Origin: Candidatus Brockarchaeota archaeon
GTDB taxonomy: Archaea > Thermoproteota > EX4484-205 > JAAOZO01
NCBI GenBank assembly: GCA_017601145.1
Contig: JAFNIV010000014.1
Span: 1 to 43,914, forward strand
DNA: 43,914 nt
Direction of reading: 5' to 3'
Shown here: positions 33,284-43,400 of the stretch, piece after piece
Layout: every line of letters starts with the position of its first letter
How positions within the stretch are numbered: the first letter of the stretch is position 1
The notes under the pieces: generated by a model
Told to the model about the DNA's origin: nothing
Databases searched by the model: none
What the model saw: only the letters and a program-made list of their open reading frames with translations
Translations under genes and position numbers: made by a program

Positions 33284-33390
33284 ATGCAGACACAACTGAA
33301 GAAAGATGCGCTTGTCTTTAGAGAAGTGCTATTCCAAGGAATTGTAGCTTAGCTCCTGCTGGTACAACAGTTGCGGCTTTGTGCTTCTAA
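33284..33390 (+). pseudogene. Relic of an APC-type amino acid permease N-terminus
   Basis: From ATG 33284 the frame reads MQTQLKKDALVFREVLFQGI, the typical cytoplasmic start and first helix of archaeal APC amino acid permeases, and stops at 33350. One frame over, LAPAGTTVAAL follows directly, the next expected segment of the same helix. After 33390 nothing convincing continues. The relic lies in the 323-base gap between the ChrB-like and glycosidase genes; the rest of that gap appears empty. Confidence 0.65.
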
Positions 33391-33530
33391 ATGTCATTGG
33401 GGTAAATAGAATATCTGAACATTTCGTTATGCTGAAGTTACTACAAATACACCAAGCAGAGCTTTAAGAGATCTTGGGATCTTTTAAACATACATAATCT
33501 ATCAGGTCTTCTTAGATCTAAATTATTCTT

Positions 33531-35231
33531 TTAGGTTCTACTGCTCAAGAAGCTTATTATCATAGGAGCGTCAGTAACGTTAATCTTCAAAAAGTTTCCA
33601 GTTATATGGAGAACTCTACTTTCTCCAAACATCCTTACAAATTCAACTTTTGTTGCGTTTGTAATGCCCATTTTTATAAGGTCTAAAGTTACTTCTCTTT
33701 CATTAGGTAATGTCGTCCAAATTACGAATTTTTGCTTTAAACCATTACTAAACTTGAGTAAGTAAATGCTACTATCGTTTTCTACTCTAACCCTTTCTAA
33801 GAATTTAAACCCATTCAAGTTTTTTGCTAAGTTGTAAACAGCATAATAGGCAGGTTTTATGAAGTAGCTTTCACTTAAGAACAAAGAACTAACTTGTTCG
33901 TTTGAAATTATTCCAAAACTATTTTCAGAGTTGCTTGGGTCTATACCATCATCTTTCCAATCATACATTATAGTAATTGGAACTTTATTCATTAGATTTA
34001 TCAAATACATTCTTGTTAAATATTTGGCTTGAGTCAATATATCAACTTTATTTCCATATGAACCGCTAGTAGTATAGCCCCACTCACTGCTCACTATTGT
34101 TTTGTTGTTAACCAGTTGCCTAAGTTTAGTGTAGTCATCTGAAACAGTTTCAGGATTTGAATTTCTATAAGGATGAACAGATACGGCTGAAACATAATTC
34201 AAAGCACCATATTCAATGAATATCCTTATGAAATTTAAATCTATTCCAGCGGTAGCAGGAGCAATAATTAGTATATCTTTGTTAATATTAAGAATCTTTT
34301 TTGCGGTTTCTATAGCTAGTTTAGAATAATCATCAACATTAGGACTTGGCTTCCAAAAACCATTTGGTTCATTCCATATTTCCCAAACTATGCTATAGTT
34401 CAAGAAGGTCTTTGTTGCATTTGCAGCAAAGTTTGCAAAAGCATTTCTTGCTCCTTCAGTATGCGGTGACAAACCGTTATCATACAAAGGATTACTGTAA
34501 TCAAGAATGAAAAGTGGAGCAAGCCCTCGTTTTTTTAGTTCTTCTGTTAGAATAAGGTAGCCTGAAAAATCATAAGTACCTTTAGTTACTTCTACATGAT
34601 CCCAGAAAAAATCCATTCTTACTAACTTAAAGCCAGCATACTTTATCATATCGAGCCAAAATTTTTGTTGATCATTTGGGTTTATGAAGTGAATGTTTAC
34701 GCCAAGACCATACGGAACAATTAATTCGTTTGCTTTATCAAAAGAAAAACTACTTGTTTGAAAATTGTTCATAACTGCTAGCATCCACGGATAAGATTCA
34801 AAATTGTACTGAGAACTTTGTTTACTACCATTCGTTTCAAACTTAATCTCTTTTGCTTCAACCTTAACTATGTAGAGACATTCATTAAGCGAATTTGTAT
34901 CTATGGTAAATTTAACAATTTTGACGTTTGGGAAAACAAAGGCTCCGGGAATCGTTGTAGAGTAAACTATATACGAATTACTTCTATAAGAATCCATAGG
35001 AACTAAGTAAAAATTCAACGAAAGAGCTGTGAAGTATGGATTTGTAACTTTAAAAGTAAACGTTGCAATTTCTCCTTTAAAGAACCAGTTTTTACAGTAA
35101 CTTGTAGTTTTATTTCCTTCATAGAGTAAAGTAATACTGAAAAGCAATCTTTGCACAACAAAAACATAAACCAAACCAGCCAGAATAATTATAATAATTA
35201 TTCCAATTATTATGCCTTTTTCAGCAGTCAT
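33531..35231 (-). CDS. Membrane-anchored clan GH-A glycoside hydrolase
   Basis: The 566-residue protein starts with a single strong membrane segment (GIIIGIIIIIILAGLVYVFVV, about residues 6-26). An extracellular beta-rich domain follows to about residue 165, and then a TIM barrel. GVNIHF and YAGFKLVRMDFFWDHVE open the barrel; WEIWNEPNGFW (near 287) supplies the acid/base Glu and VSSEWGYT (near 383) the nucleophile Glu, the strand 4 and 7 pair of clan A. GH39/GH5-like families fit best. Many Asn-x-Ser/Thr sites suit a glycosylated surface protein. It is probably an outward-facing enzyme feeding oligosaccharides to the cell. TATA-like AATTTAAAAG about 28 bases before the ATG. Confidence 0.82.
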   Translation of the reverse strand: MTAEKGIIIGIIIIIILAGLVYVFVVQRLLFSITLLYEGNKTTSYCKNWFFKGEIATFTFKVTNPYFTALSLNFYLVPMDSYRSNSYIVYSTTIPGAFVFPNVKIVKFTIDTNSLNECLYIVKVEAKEIKFETNGSKQSSQYNFESYPWMLAVMNNFQTSSFSFDKANELIVPYGLGVNIHFINPNDQQKFWLDMIKYAGFKLVRMDFFWDHVEVTKGTYDFSGYLILTEELKKRGLAPLFILDYSNPLYDNGLSPHTEGARNAFANFAANATKTFLNYSIVWEIWNEPNGFWKPSPNVDDYSKLAIETAKKILNINKDILIIAPATAGIDLNFIRIFIEYGALNYVSAVSVHPYRNSNPETVSDDYTKLRQLVNNKTIVSSEWGYTTSGSYGNKVDILTQAKYLTRMYLINLMNKVPITIMYDWKDDGIDPSNSENSFGIISNEQVSSLFLSESYFIKPAYYAVYNLAKNLNGFKFLERVRVENDSSIYLLKFSNGLKQKFVIWTTLPNEREVTLDLIKMGITNATKVEFVRMFGESRVLHITGNFLKINVTDAPMIISFLSSRT

Positions 35232-35494
35232 CTTAAGAATAGTAAAGCTATAGCTTTTAAATTTTACTATTAATTCGCTACTTAAGAAGTTATGCTTCTA
35301 AAAACAATTTCTTGTCCTTCCTCTGAGAATCTTAACTATAGAATAGCCTGCACTTACCAATTATTCTCTAAGAAGAATATGTTTAAGTTTTTTTATAGCA
35401 TTTTGAGAACCATCGAAAGACTACACTTATGAACTCTTTTTTAGTCCATTAACTTTACAACCTGATATCCTCACATTAATAATGATTTAGTTTT

Positions 35495-36973
35495 TTATAG
35501 ATGCAAGTTTAACTGCTCAGATAAATTTAATAGTTCATGAACGCGTTTGTCTAATGCTTTTTTATAACTTAATAAGCTATCAAGTAAATTGTTGACTTCT
35601 TTACTTTGATACACTAACTTTTCTTTCCTTTTCTTTATTGCTCTTTTAACCTCTTCCGATGCAGGCCCTCCAACTAAGTTGTAGCTTTCAACGACCTTTT
35701 TAACGTTGAAACAATTTTCTATTTCCTGTAAACTTATGCTTAAGTTTAAGTTTTGCTTTAAGTAATTGCAAAATTGTTGTGGACTTAATTCATTTGCATA
35801 GCTTCTTAAGAAACTTCCAACAATCTTATGCGAAACTCTAAATGGAACACCATACTTCACAAGCAGATTAGAAAGTTCAGTAGCAGTCGAGACACCATCG
35901 TTTGCTTCCTTATACATTTTTGAAGTATTAAACTTAGCTTTTAGTAACATTTCTCTAACAACAAACAAGGAGCTTGATACAATTTCATATGAACTCCAAA
36001 TATGAGGAGTTATCTCTTGAAGGTCAAGGTTGTAGCCAAGAGGAAGAGCTTTTACTATTGACATGACTGAGAACAAGTTACCATAAGTACTACTTGTTTT
36101 AGCTCTAATCATTTCTGCAACTATTGGATTTCTTTTTTGCGGCATTATGCTACTGGTTGATACAAACTCGTCTGGGAGTTGAACAAAGTTAAACTCAGAA
36201 GTACACCAAAGCACAAACTCTTCAGCAATTGAACTTAAGTCCGTCATGATTAAAGAAAAATTAAACAAAGCCTCAACAGCAAAGTCCCTAGAAGAAACAG
36301 CATCTATCGAGTTTTCTAGCACTCCATTAAATCCAAGTAGTAAAGCTTCTTCATTTCTATCTATTTGAAAACTACTCGTGGCAAGTGCTCCAGACCCCAT
36401 TGGAGACATATTAACTCTTTTGTAAAGTTCAAAAAGCCTCTCGAAGTCTCTGTCTATTCTGTCATGATGAGCAAGTAAGTAGTGAGCCAACGTTGTTGGC
36501 TGTGCATGTTGAAGATGAGTATACCCAGGCATTATAGCATCAACAAGTTCATCACTTTTGCTTAGCATAGCTTCTTTAAGAGACAACAGTTGATTCATTG
36601 TTTTTACTATCTTCTCGCGTAATGCCATTCTTATAGCTGTTGAAACCTGATCGTTTCTGCTCTTTGCAAGGTTTACATTTCCTGCTAATTCAGGTCCAAC
36701 CTTACTTATAAGTAAAGCTTCTAGATTAGCATGAACATCCTCGGTTGAATAGTTTAGCTCAAAATCACCTAGTTCTGAGAGAACACTTAAAATCGACTTA
36801 GCTTCCTTTAACTTTATTAGATTTTTCTCATATAAGATAACTACATGTGCCTTTGTAATGTCAACTACATATTGCTTGATTTCATTGTCATGAGAAATTG
36901 AAGAAGTATAGTTAAGAACTACTTTGTTTATATCTTCCTTTAGAATTCCTCCCCTATAAGGATCACTGGACAT
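35495..36973 (-). CDS. argH: Argininosuccinate lyase
   Basis: The enzyme splits argininosuccinate into arginine and fumarate. The fumarase/ASL superfamily signature SSIMPQKRNP is present, with AKSRNDQVSTAIRMALRE, GYTHLQHAQPTTLAHYL and SNLLVKYGVPFR, all in family order. The ORF track starts at TTG 36982; the ATG three codons later (36973, MSSDPYRGG) overlaps the argG stop by 11 bases and is preferred. It is the second gene of an argG-argH operon. Confidence 0.94.
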   Translation of the reverse strand: MSSDPYRGGILKEDINKVVLNYTSSISHDNEIKQYVVDITKAHVVILYEKNLIKLKEAKSILSVLSELGDFELNYSTEDVHANLEALLISKVGPELAGNVNLAKSRNDQVSTAIRMALREKIVKTMNQLLSLKEAMLSKSDELVDAIMPGYTHLQHAQPTTLAHYLLAHHDRIDRDFERLFELYKRVNMSPMGSGALATSSFQIDRNEEALLLGFNGVLENSIDAVSSRDFAVEALFNFSLIMTDLSSIAEEFVLWCTSEFNFVQLPDEFVSTSSIMPQKRNPIVAEMIRAKTSSTYGNLFSVMSIVKALPLGYNLDLQEITPHIWSSYEIVSSSLFVVREMLLKAKFNTSKMYKEANDGVSTATELSNLLVKYGVPFRVSHKIVGSFLRSYANELSPQQFCNYLKQNLNLSISLQEIENCFNVKKVVESYNLVGGPASEEVKRAIKKRKEKLVYQSKEVNNLLDSLLSYKKALDKRVHELLNLSEQLNLHL

Positions 36974-38171
36974 AGGCTTCAAGCTTATTGTTCTTCATTG
37001 CATTATAAGCAGCTCTAGTTTGGAGAGACCATATTTCGATGAACCCTTTAGCAAGTGTTTGATCAAACTTGCTTTGGGAATCATATGTAGATAAGGCAAC
37101 ATCATACAAAGAATAGGGAGAGCTTCTACTAACAACAGATACTGAGCCCTTAAACAACTTTACTTTTACTTCACCATAAACCCTCTTTTGTGTTTCTTTG
37201 ATAAATGCTTCAAGGTCTAGTCTAAGTGGATTTATCCAAAGTCCATCGTAAGTTAGATTTGTCCAAGTTTGGTCTATTAGTTGCTTAAACATAAGTTCAT
37301 TTTTAGTTAAAACTAGCTTTTCAAGTTCCTTATGAGCTTCTATAAGAGTAACAGCAGCAGGACATTCGTAAACTTCTCTTGATTTTATTCCAACTAGACG
37401 ATCTTCAATGTGGTCAATTCTTCCTACTCCATGTTTTCCAGCAAGCTCATTCAAGTAACTTATCAAACTAACACTATCTAAGTATGAATTATTTATTGCT
37501 GTTGGAACTCCATTTTCAAACTTTATTTTTACATACTCAGGATTATCTGGAGCTTTTGTAGGATCCACAGTTAGTTCAAATGCATCCTCAGGAGGTTCTA
37601 ACGAAGGATCCTCAAGCACTCCAGCTTCAATGGACCTTCCCCACAAGTTTTGGTCTATGCTGTATGGAGAGCTTTTAATTTTTATTGGGATTCCCTTTTC
37701 TTTTGCGTATACTAGTTCTTCATTTCTGCTTAGGTTCCATTCACGGACAGGCGCTAAAACCTTAATTTTTGGGTTCAGAGACATTACAGTTGTTTCAAAT
37801 CTAACCTGATCGTTTCCTTTTCCAGTTGAACCATGAGCTATAGTGTCTGCATTTTCTTTTAATGCAACTTCCACTAACTTTTTAGAAATTAATGGTCTTG
37901 AGAGTGCACTTGATAGTGGATACTTCTCCTCATAAAGAGCATTGGCCATGATTGCAGGAAAGATGTAATCTCTTACAAATTCTTCTTTTGCATCTATTGT
38001 GTAATGTTTTTTTGCTCCAAGTCTTAGTGCCTTATGTTCAACCTCACCAAAATCCTCCTTTTGTCCAACATCTACGGTAACGGTAACTACTTCAGCGCCA
38101 TACTTTTCCTGTAGCCACTTTATCATAACTGATGTATCCAATCCACCACTGTATGCTAGTACTACCTTCAT
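36963..38171 (-). CDS. argG: Argininosuccinate synthase
   Basis: The 402-residue enzyme joins citrulline and aspartate with ATP. VVLAYSGGLDTSVMIKWL is the PP-loop, GSTGKGNDQVRFE the citrulline/aspartate-binding signature, and EAGVLEDPSLEPPEDAFELT a typical stretch of the family. The ATG at 38171 follows an A/T-rich promoter. The gene diverges from argX-carAB, so the 230-base gap between them is the likely place of shared arginine control. Confidence 0.96.
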   Translation of the reverse strand: MKVVLAYSGGLDTSVMIKWLQEKYGAEVVTVTVDVGQKEDFGEVEHKALRLGAKKHYTIDAKEEFVRDYIFPAIMANALYEEKYPLSSALSRPLISKKLVEVALKENADTIAHGSTGKGNDQVRFETTVMSLNPKIKVLAPVREWNLSRNEELVYAKEKGIPIKIKSSPYSIDQNLWGRSIEAGVLEDPSLEPPEDAFELTVDPTKAPDNPEYVKIKFENGVPTAINNSYLDSVSLISYLNELAGKHGVGRIDHIEDRLVGIKSREVYECPAAVTLIEAHKELEKLVLTKNELMFKQLIDQTWTNLTYDGLWINPLRLDLEAFIKETQKRVYGEVKVKLFKGSVSVVSRSSPYSLYDVALSTYDSQSKFDQTLAKGFIEIWSLQTRAAYNAMKNNKLEAYVQ

Positions 38172-38404
38172 TGGCTAAACTATGTTAAAATGTTATTAAA
38201 ACATGACGTTCTAAGATGAAACAAAAAAGAAGAATTAAGTTTCAAATAAAACTTAAACTTTTTATTTACCTATAAGAAGAAAATTTTATTAAACTTAAAA
38301 ACTAATAAGAGTAACATTCAAACAATGACTTTTTCTATCTAGAACATCATATATTTGAATAATTTTTCACAATTAAAGACTTGCTGGTGCGCATTAAAGT
38401 AACT
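38172..38404. promoter_or_regulatory. Divergent promoter region between argG and argX
   Basis: The gap holds A/T-rich TATA-like boxes for both directions, including CATATATTTGAAT centred near 38352 for argX, and GGTG at 38386-38389 as a weakly placed ribosome site for ATG 38405. No clear symmetric ARG-box-like operator was identified by eye. Confidence 0.4.
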
Positions 38405-39259
38405 ATGACAACTGTTGGACTTGTTTATGACCTTGCAAGAAAGGACGAAAAAATGATTGTAAATGCCTTAAACAATGTAGGAGCAAATGTTAAACTTATA
38501 GACTCAAGAACGAAGTACTTTACTTTAGTCAAAGAAGAAAATAGAGAGGAAGTTGATATTTACTACCAGCGTAGCATTAGCTACTTTAGGGCTCTTTACT
38601 TTAACTATGTTTTAGAAAAATTTTTAGAAGCAAGAGTAATAAATAGTTACGAAGCATACTTACTCTGTGGAAACAAGTTACTTACGACAGTAAACTTCAT
38701 AAAAAACGAGATACCAACTCCAAGAACAATTGTTTCATTTGATTCAGATTCAGCTCTAGAAGTAATAAATAAGCAAGGTTTTCCCTTAGTACTAAAACCA
38801 GTAATTGGAAGTTGGGGAAGGCTAGTTGCACCATTGAACGACCTAGAATCAGCAAAATCCATACTTGAAACTAGACAAATGATGCACCCAATTTATCAGG
38901 TTTATTACATTCAAGAAAGAATTAGGAATCTTCAGAGAGATTTAAGGGTAGTAGTTGTTGGAGACAAACCGGTTGCAGCCGAGTATAGGTATGCTACGAA
39001 TGGTGAATGGAGAACAAACCTTGCAAGGGGAGGAAAAGCAATAAAAGCAGAAATAACTGAGGAGGTTGAAAAGATAGTTGAAAAGATAATTAAGGCCTTT
39101 GGAAAGGGTATCTATGGAATAGATTTTATGGAGAATGAAAGAGGCTTACTTGCTCATGAAGTTAATCCAAACGTTGAGTTCAAGGGAGTAAGTGAAGCCT
39201 CTAGAGTTGATGTAGCAAAAGAAATAGCAAATTATTTACTAAAAGAAGCTAAAAGATAA
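38405..39259 (+). CDS. argX: ArgX/LysX-type ATP-grasp ligase for LysW-linked biosynthesis
   Basis: The RimK-like ATP-grasp protein is closest to LysX/ArgX, which attach 2-aminoadipate or glutamate to the C-terminal Glu of carrier LysW. PLVLKPVIGSWGRLV is the ATP-binding strand and loop, YYIQERIRNLQRDLRVVVVG and GIDFMENERGLLAHEVNPNVEF the nucleotide/metal site. With argG, argH and carAB around it, the glutamate-specific ArgX role in arginine synthesis is more likely, but LysX cannot be excluded. LysW is not in the window. The ORF track begins at TTG 38381; ATG 38405 (MTTVGLVYDLAR) matches the family start. Confidence 0.85.
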   Translation: MTTVGLVYDLARKDEKMIVNALNNVGANVKLIDSRTKYFTLVKEENREEVDIYYQRSISYFRALYFNYVLEKFLEARVINSYEAYLLCGNKLLTTVNFIKNEIPTPRTIVSFDSDSALEVINKQGFPLVLKPVIGSWGRLVAPLNDLESAKSILETRQMMHPIYQVYYIQERIRNLQRDLRVVVVGDKPVAAEYRYATNGEWRTNLARGGKAIKAEITEEVEKIVEKIIKAFGKGIYGIDFMENERGLLAHEVNPNVEFKGVSEASRVDVAKEIANYLLKEAKR

Positions 39260-39286
39260 TTTTTATTTCAAAAGAAAGATTTAAAA

Positions 39287-40435
39287 ATGTTCGAAGTAGT
39301 ACCTGAAAAGGGCTTTACGACATCTGAAAAAAGAGCATACGTCGTGCTAGAAGATGGAACAGTGCTTCAAGGTAAGCCCTTTGGTTACCCAAAGAATTCT
39401 GTTGGAGAAATAGTTTTCAATACTGGAATGGTTGGTTACACGGAAGCCTTAACTGATCCTTCTTACAAGGGACAAATACTTACTTTCACTTATCCTCTTG
39501 TTGGAAACTATGGAGTTCCAAGTTACATGAATAAGGATGAATTTGGAGTACCTAGATACTTTGAATCAGACTCAATAAAAGTTGAAGGAGTTGTAGTATA
39601 TGAACATTGCAAAAATCCTTCTCATTGGAGTTTAAATAAAAACTTAAACAGTTGGTTATACGAAGAAAAGATTCCTGGAGTATATGACATTGACACAAGA
39701 GAACTAACAAAGAAACTAAGAGTAAAAGGAGTTATGATGGGAGCTCTGATTTTTGATGAGAATGTTGAAAGAGCACTTAAAACAATAAAGAAAGCACAGC
39801 GCTATGAATCTAAAAACTACGTTGATGAAATTTCTGTAAAGGAACCAAAAACTTATGGAAAGGGTAAGAAAAAAGTTGTTATGGTAGATTTAGGAGTTAA
39901 GTACAACATAATAAGAAACTTAGCCTCTAGAGGATTTGAAGTAATAGTAGTACCTTATAACATTAGTTTTGATGAGATAATGAGTTTTTCTCCTGATGGA
40001 ATAGTAATAAGCAATGGTCCTGGGGATCCAAAGATACTAACTACCACTATAGACAATACGAGAAAAATGCTAGAAGAATATAAAAAGCCAATCTTAGGAA
40101 TATGCCTTGGACATCAGGTAATAGCTTTAGCGCTTGGAGCAGATACATACAAATTAAAATTTGGGCACAGAGGCCAAAATAAACCAGTAGTAGACCTTAC
40201 AAATGAAAAATGTTACATAACCAGTCAAAATCATGGTTATGCTGTAAAGGATGAAAATTTGCCGAACATTGGGTTGAAAGTATGGTTTAAGAACATAGAC
40301 GACAATACTATTGAAGGATTACTTCATGAAGAAAAACCAATAGTAACAACACAATTCCATCCAGAAGCATCACCAGGCCCTTATGATACTTCTTTCGTAT
40401 TTGATATTTTTTTGAAGCTTGTGGAGGGCTCTTAA
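39287..40435 (+). CDS. carA: Carbamoyl-phosphate synthase small subunit
   Basis: The 382-residue glutaminase subunit releases ammonia from glutamine for CarB. The N-terminal domain has GEIVFNTGMVGYTEALTDPSYKGQIL; the class I amidotransferase domain has ILGICLGHQVIALALGA (nucleophile Cys) and TQFHPEASPGP (catalytic His and Glu). SNGPGDPKIL forms the oxyanion-side loop. The gene follows argX by 27 bases and precedes carB by one base, so argX-carA-carB form one transcript. Confidence 0.95.
   Translation: MFEVVPEKGFTTSEKRAYVVLEDGTVLQGKPFGYPKNSVGEIVFNTGMVGYTEALTDPSYKGQILTFTYPLVGNYGVPSYMNKDEFGVPRYFESDSIKVEGVVVYEHCKNPSHWSLNKNLNSWLYEEKIPGVYDIDTRELTKKLRVKGVMMGALIFDENVERALKTIKKAQRYESKNYVDEISVKEPKTYGKGKKKVVMVDLGVKYNIIRNLASRGFEVIVVPYNISFDEIMSFSPDGIVISNGPGDPKILTTTIDNTRKMLEEYKKPILGICLGHQVIALALGADTYKLKFGHRGQNKPVVDLTNEKCYITSQNHGYAVKDENLPNIGLKVWFKNIDDNTIEGLLHEEKPIVTTQFHPEASPGPYDTSFVFDIFLKLVEGS
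40423..40427 (+). promoter_or_regulatory. Ribosome binding site of carB
   Basis: GGAGG inside the last codons of carA lies 9-10 bases before ATG 40437. It supports this start over the upstream TTG-type start of the ORF track, which would overlap carA by 17 bases. Confidence 0.5.
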
Positions 40436-40436
40436 T

Positions 40437-43400
40437 ATGCCAAAGTTCGAGTGGATAAAGAAAGTATTAGTGATTGGGTCTGGACCCATTCAGATATCAA
40501 TGGCAGGAGAGTTTGATTACTCAGGAACGCAAGCTCTTAAAGCACTAAAAGAAGAAGGAATAAAGACGATTCTTGTTAATTCAAACGTTGCAACAATACA
40601 AACAGATCCAAAGATGGCAGATAGCGTATACTTGTTGCCCGCAACTCCAGAATTTTTAGAAGAAATTATAAGAAAAGAAAATCCAGATGGAATAATGTTA
40701 GGATTTGGAGGACAAACTGCACTAAATGCAGGATATGAACTTTACAAGAGAGGAATTCTAAAAAAATATGGAGTGAAAGTACTAGGCACTTCTGTTGAAA
40801 GTATAAACATAACATCTGATAGAGAACTTTTTATGCAAACTATGAAAGAAAATGGCCTACCAGTTTTACCTAGTAAAGCAGCAAGAAGTGTTGAAGAAGC
40901 TCTTAAGATAGCTGAAAAAATAGGGTATCCAGTAATAGTCAGAGTTGCCTATAACTTAGGTGGAAGGGGAGGGGGTGTTGCTTACAATCAGCTTGAACTT
41001 GAAGAAATAGTAAGTAGAGGAATTGCAAACAGCTACATAGGGCAAGTTTTAGTTGAAGAGTACATTGGGGACTGGAAACAAATAGAATATGAAGTTGTCA
41101 GAGACTACAATGACAACTGTATTACCGTCTGTAACATGGAAAATATGCTTGGTATGAGAGTTCACACAGGAGATAACATAGTCGTTTCGCCTTCTCAAAC
41201 TTTAAACAACAAAGAGTACCATATGCTAAGAGAAGCCTCAATAAAAGCTACTAGAGCTAGTAAGGTAGTTGGAGAATGCAATGTTCAGCTAGCTTTGGAT
41301 AAGAATTCAGAAAGATACTATATAATAGAAATAAACCCAAGACTTTCGAGGTCTTCAGCTCTCGCATCAAAAGCTACAGGCTATCCTTTAGCTTACATAG
41401 CTGCTAAACTTGCCATAGGATATACTCTTCCAGAAATACTAAATAAAGTAACTAATATAACTTCTTCATTCTTTGAACCTGCTTTAGATTATGTTGTTGT
41501 TAAAATACCAAGATGGGATCTTTCAAAGTTTGGCTTTGTAGATAGAAGACTGAGAACTCAAATGAAGTCTGTTGGAGAGGTTATGGGTATAGGGAGGAAC
41601 TTTGAAGAAGCTCTTCAAAAAGCAATTAGGATGCTAGACATTGGATTAGATGGTCTTACAGCAGAGTTAGAAGGGGAAAACGTTGAAGAAATTGAAAACG
41701 CTCTTGCTAATCCAACTGATGAGATACTTCTAACAATTGTAAAAGCAATAAAACTTGGAATAAGTGTTGAAAAGATAAGCAAACTAACTTGGATAGATGA
41801 GTGGTTTATCTGGAAAATAAAAAACATTGTAGACATGGAGCTTAAAATTAAGGAAATAAGAGAACTTGATGATGAAGATGAAGAAAAGATTAGAGAGGCA
41901 AAGAAGCTTGGCTTTTCCGATAGTCAAATTTCAAGGTTAATTAAAGTTAGTGAAGAAAAAGTAAGAGCCTATAGGAAGAAGCATAATATAATTCCAGTAG
42001 TGAAACAAATAGATACACTAGCTGCAGAATGGCCTGCAAAGACAAACTACCTTTACTTAACATATGGTGGAGAAAAAGATGATATAAGCTTCGTAAATGA
42101 AAATAAGAAGAAAGTTGTTGTCCTTGGAGCAGGAACTTATAGAATAGGAAGCTCTGTTGAGTTTGACTGGAGCACTATGAACTTAGTTTGGTCGTTGAAG
42201 AAGTTTGGTATGGATGAAGTAATAGTAGTAAACTGCAACCCAGAAACAGTATCAACAGACTACGACATGAGTGACAAGCTTTACTTTGAAGAACTGACTT
42301 TAGAAAGAATTTATGATATATATGAAAAAGAAAATCCGTTGGGAGTTATTACATGTGTTGGTGGACAAACCGCCAATAACCTAGCACCAAAATTATCTAA
42401 GGTTGGAGTAAAAATACTTGGTACAGAAGGTGAAAACATTGATAGGGCTGAAGATAGAGCAAAGTTTAGTTCGTTACTGGATGAACTTGGCATCCCTCAA
42501 CCAAAATGGGCAAAGTTTAGCTCAATAGAGGAAGCTAAAAGATTTGCAGAAAGTATAGGGTACCCAGTAATAGTTAGGCCTTCATACGTACTTGGAGGAG
42601 CAGTGATGAAGGTTGCTTGGAACAATAAACAACTAGAAGAGTTCTTGCTTAGAGCTACCAAGGTTTCGAAAGAACATCCAGTAACAGTTAGTAAATTTAT
42701 TACTGAAGCTATGGAAGTTGAAGTTGATGGAGTTTCTGATGGAACGAACGTTATGATAGGTGCAATAATTGAACATCTAGAATATGCAGGAATACATTCT
42801 GGCGATGCAACAATGATAATTCCGCCACAAAGGCTTACAAGTCATCATGTTGAAACTATAAAAAGTTATAGCAAAAAAATAGCAAGGGCTCTTAAAATTA
42901 TTGGACCTTTTAACATCCAGTACTTAGTTAAAGGAAATGAAGTCAGTGTAATTGAATGCAACTTGAGAGCAAGTAGATCTATGCCATTCGTTTCAAAGGT
43001 AAAGGGAATAAATCTTATGGAATATGCTGCAAGGGCTTTACTAGGACTAGGGATCGAAGAAATAGATGAAATTAATGTTCCGTATGTGGGAGTTAAAGTT
43101 CCACAGTTTTCTTTCATGCAAGTTGATGGTGCAGACCCAATCCTAGGAGTTGAAATGAAGTCAACTGGAGAAGCAGCATGTTTGGGCGACACCTTTCACG
43201 ATGCATTGATTAAAGCTACTGTTGCTGTTGGATTAAGGATACCGACACTTAATTCAAACAATAAAAAGGTCTTTGTTAGTGCAGGAACAGAAAGAGAAAA
43301 AATGGAAATTGAGCCTGTAGTTAGAAACCTATTGAAGTTAGGCTATGAAGTTTATTGCACTTCAGGAACAGGAAGTTATCTTATGGAAAGAGGGTTAAAC

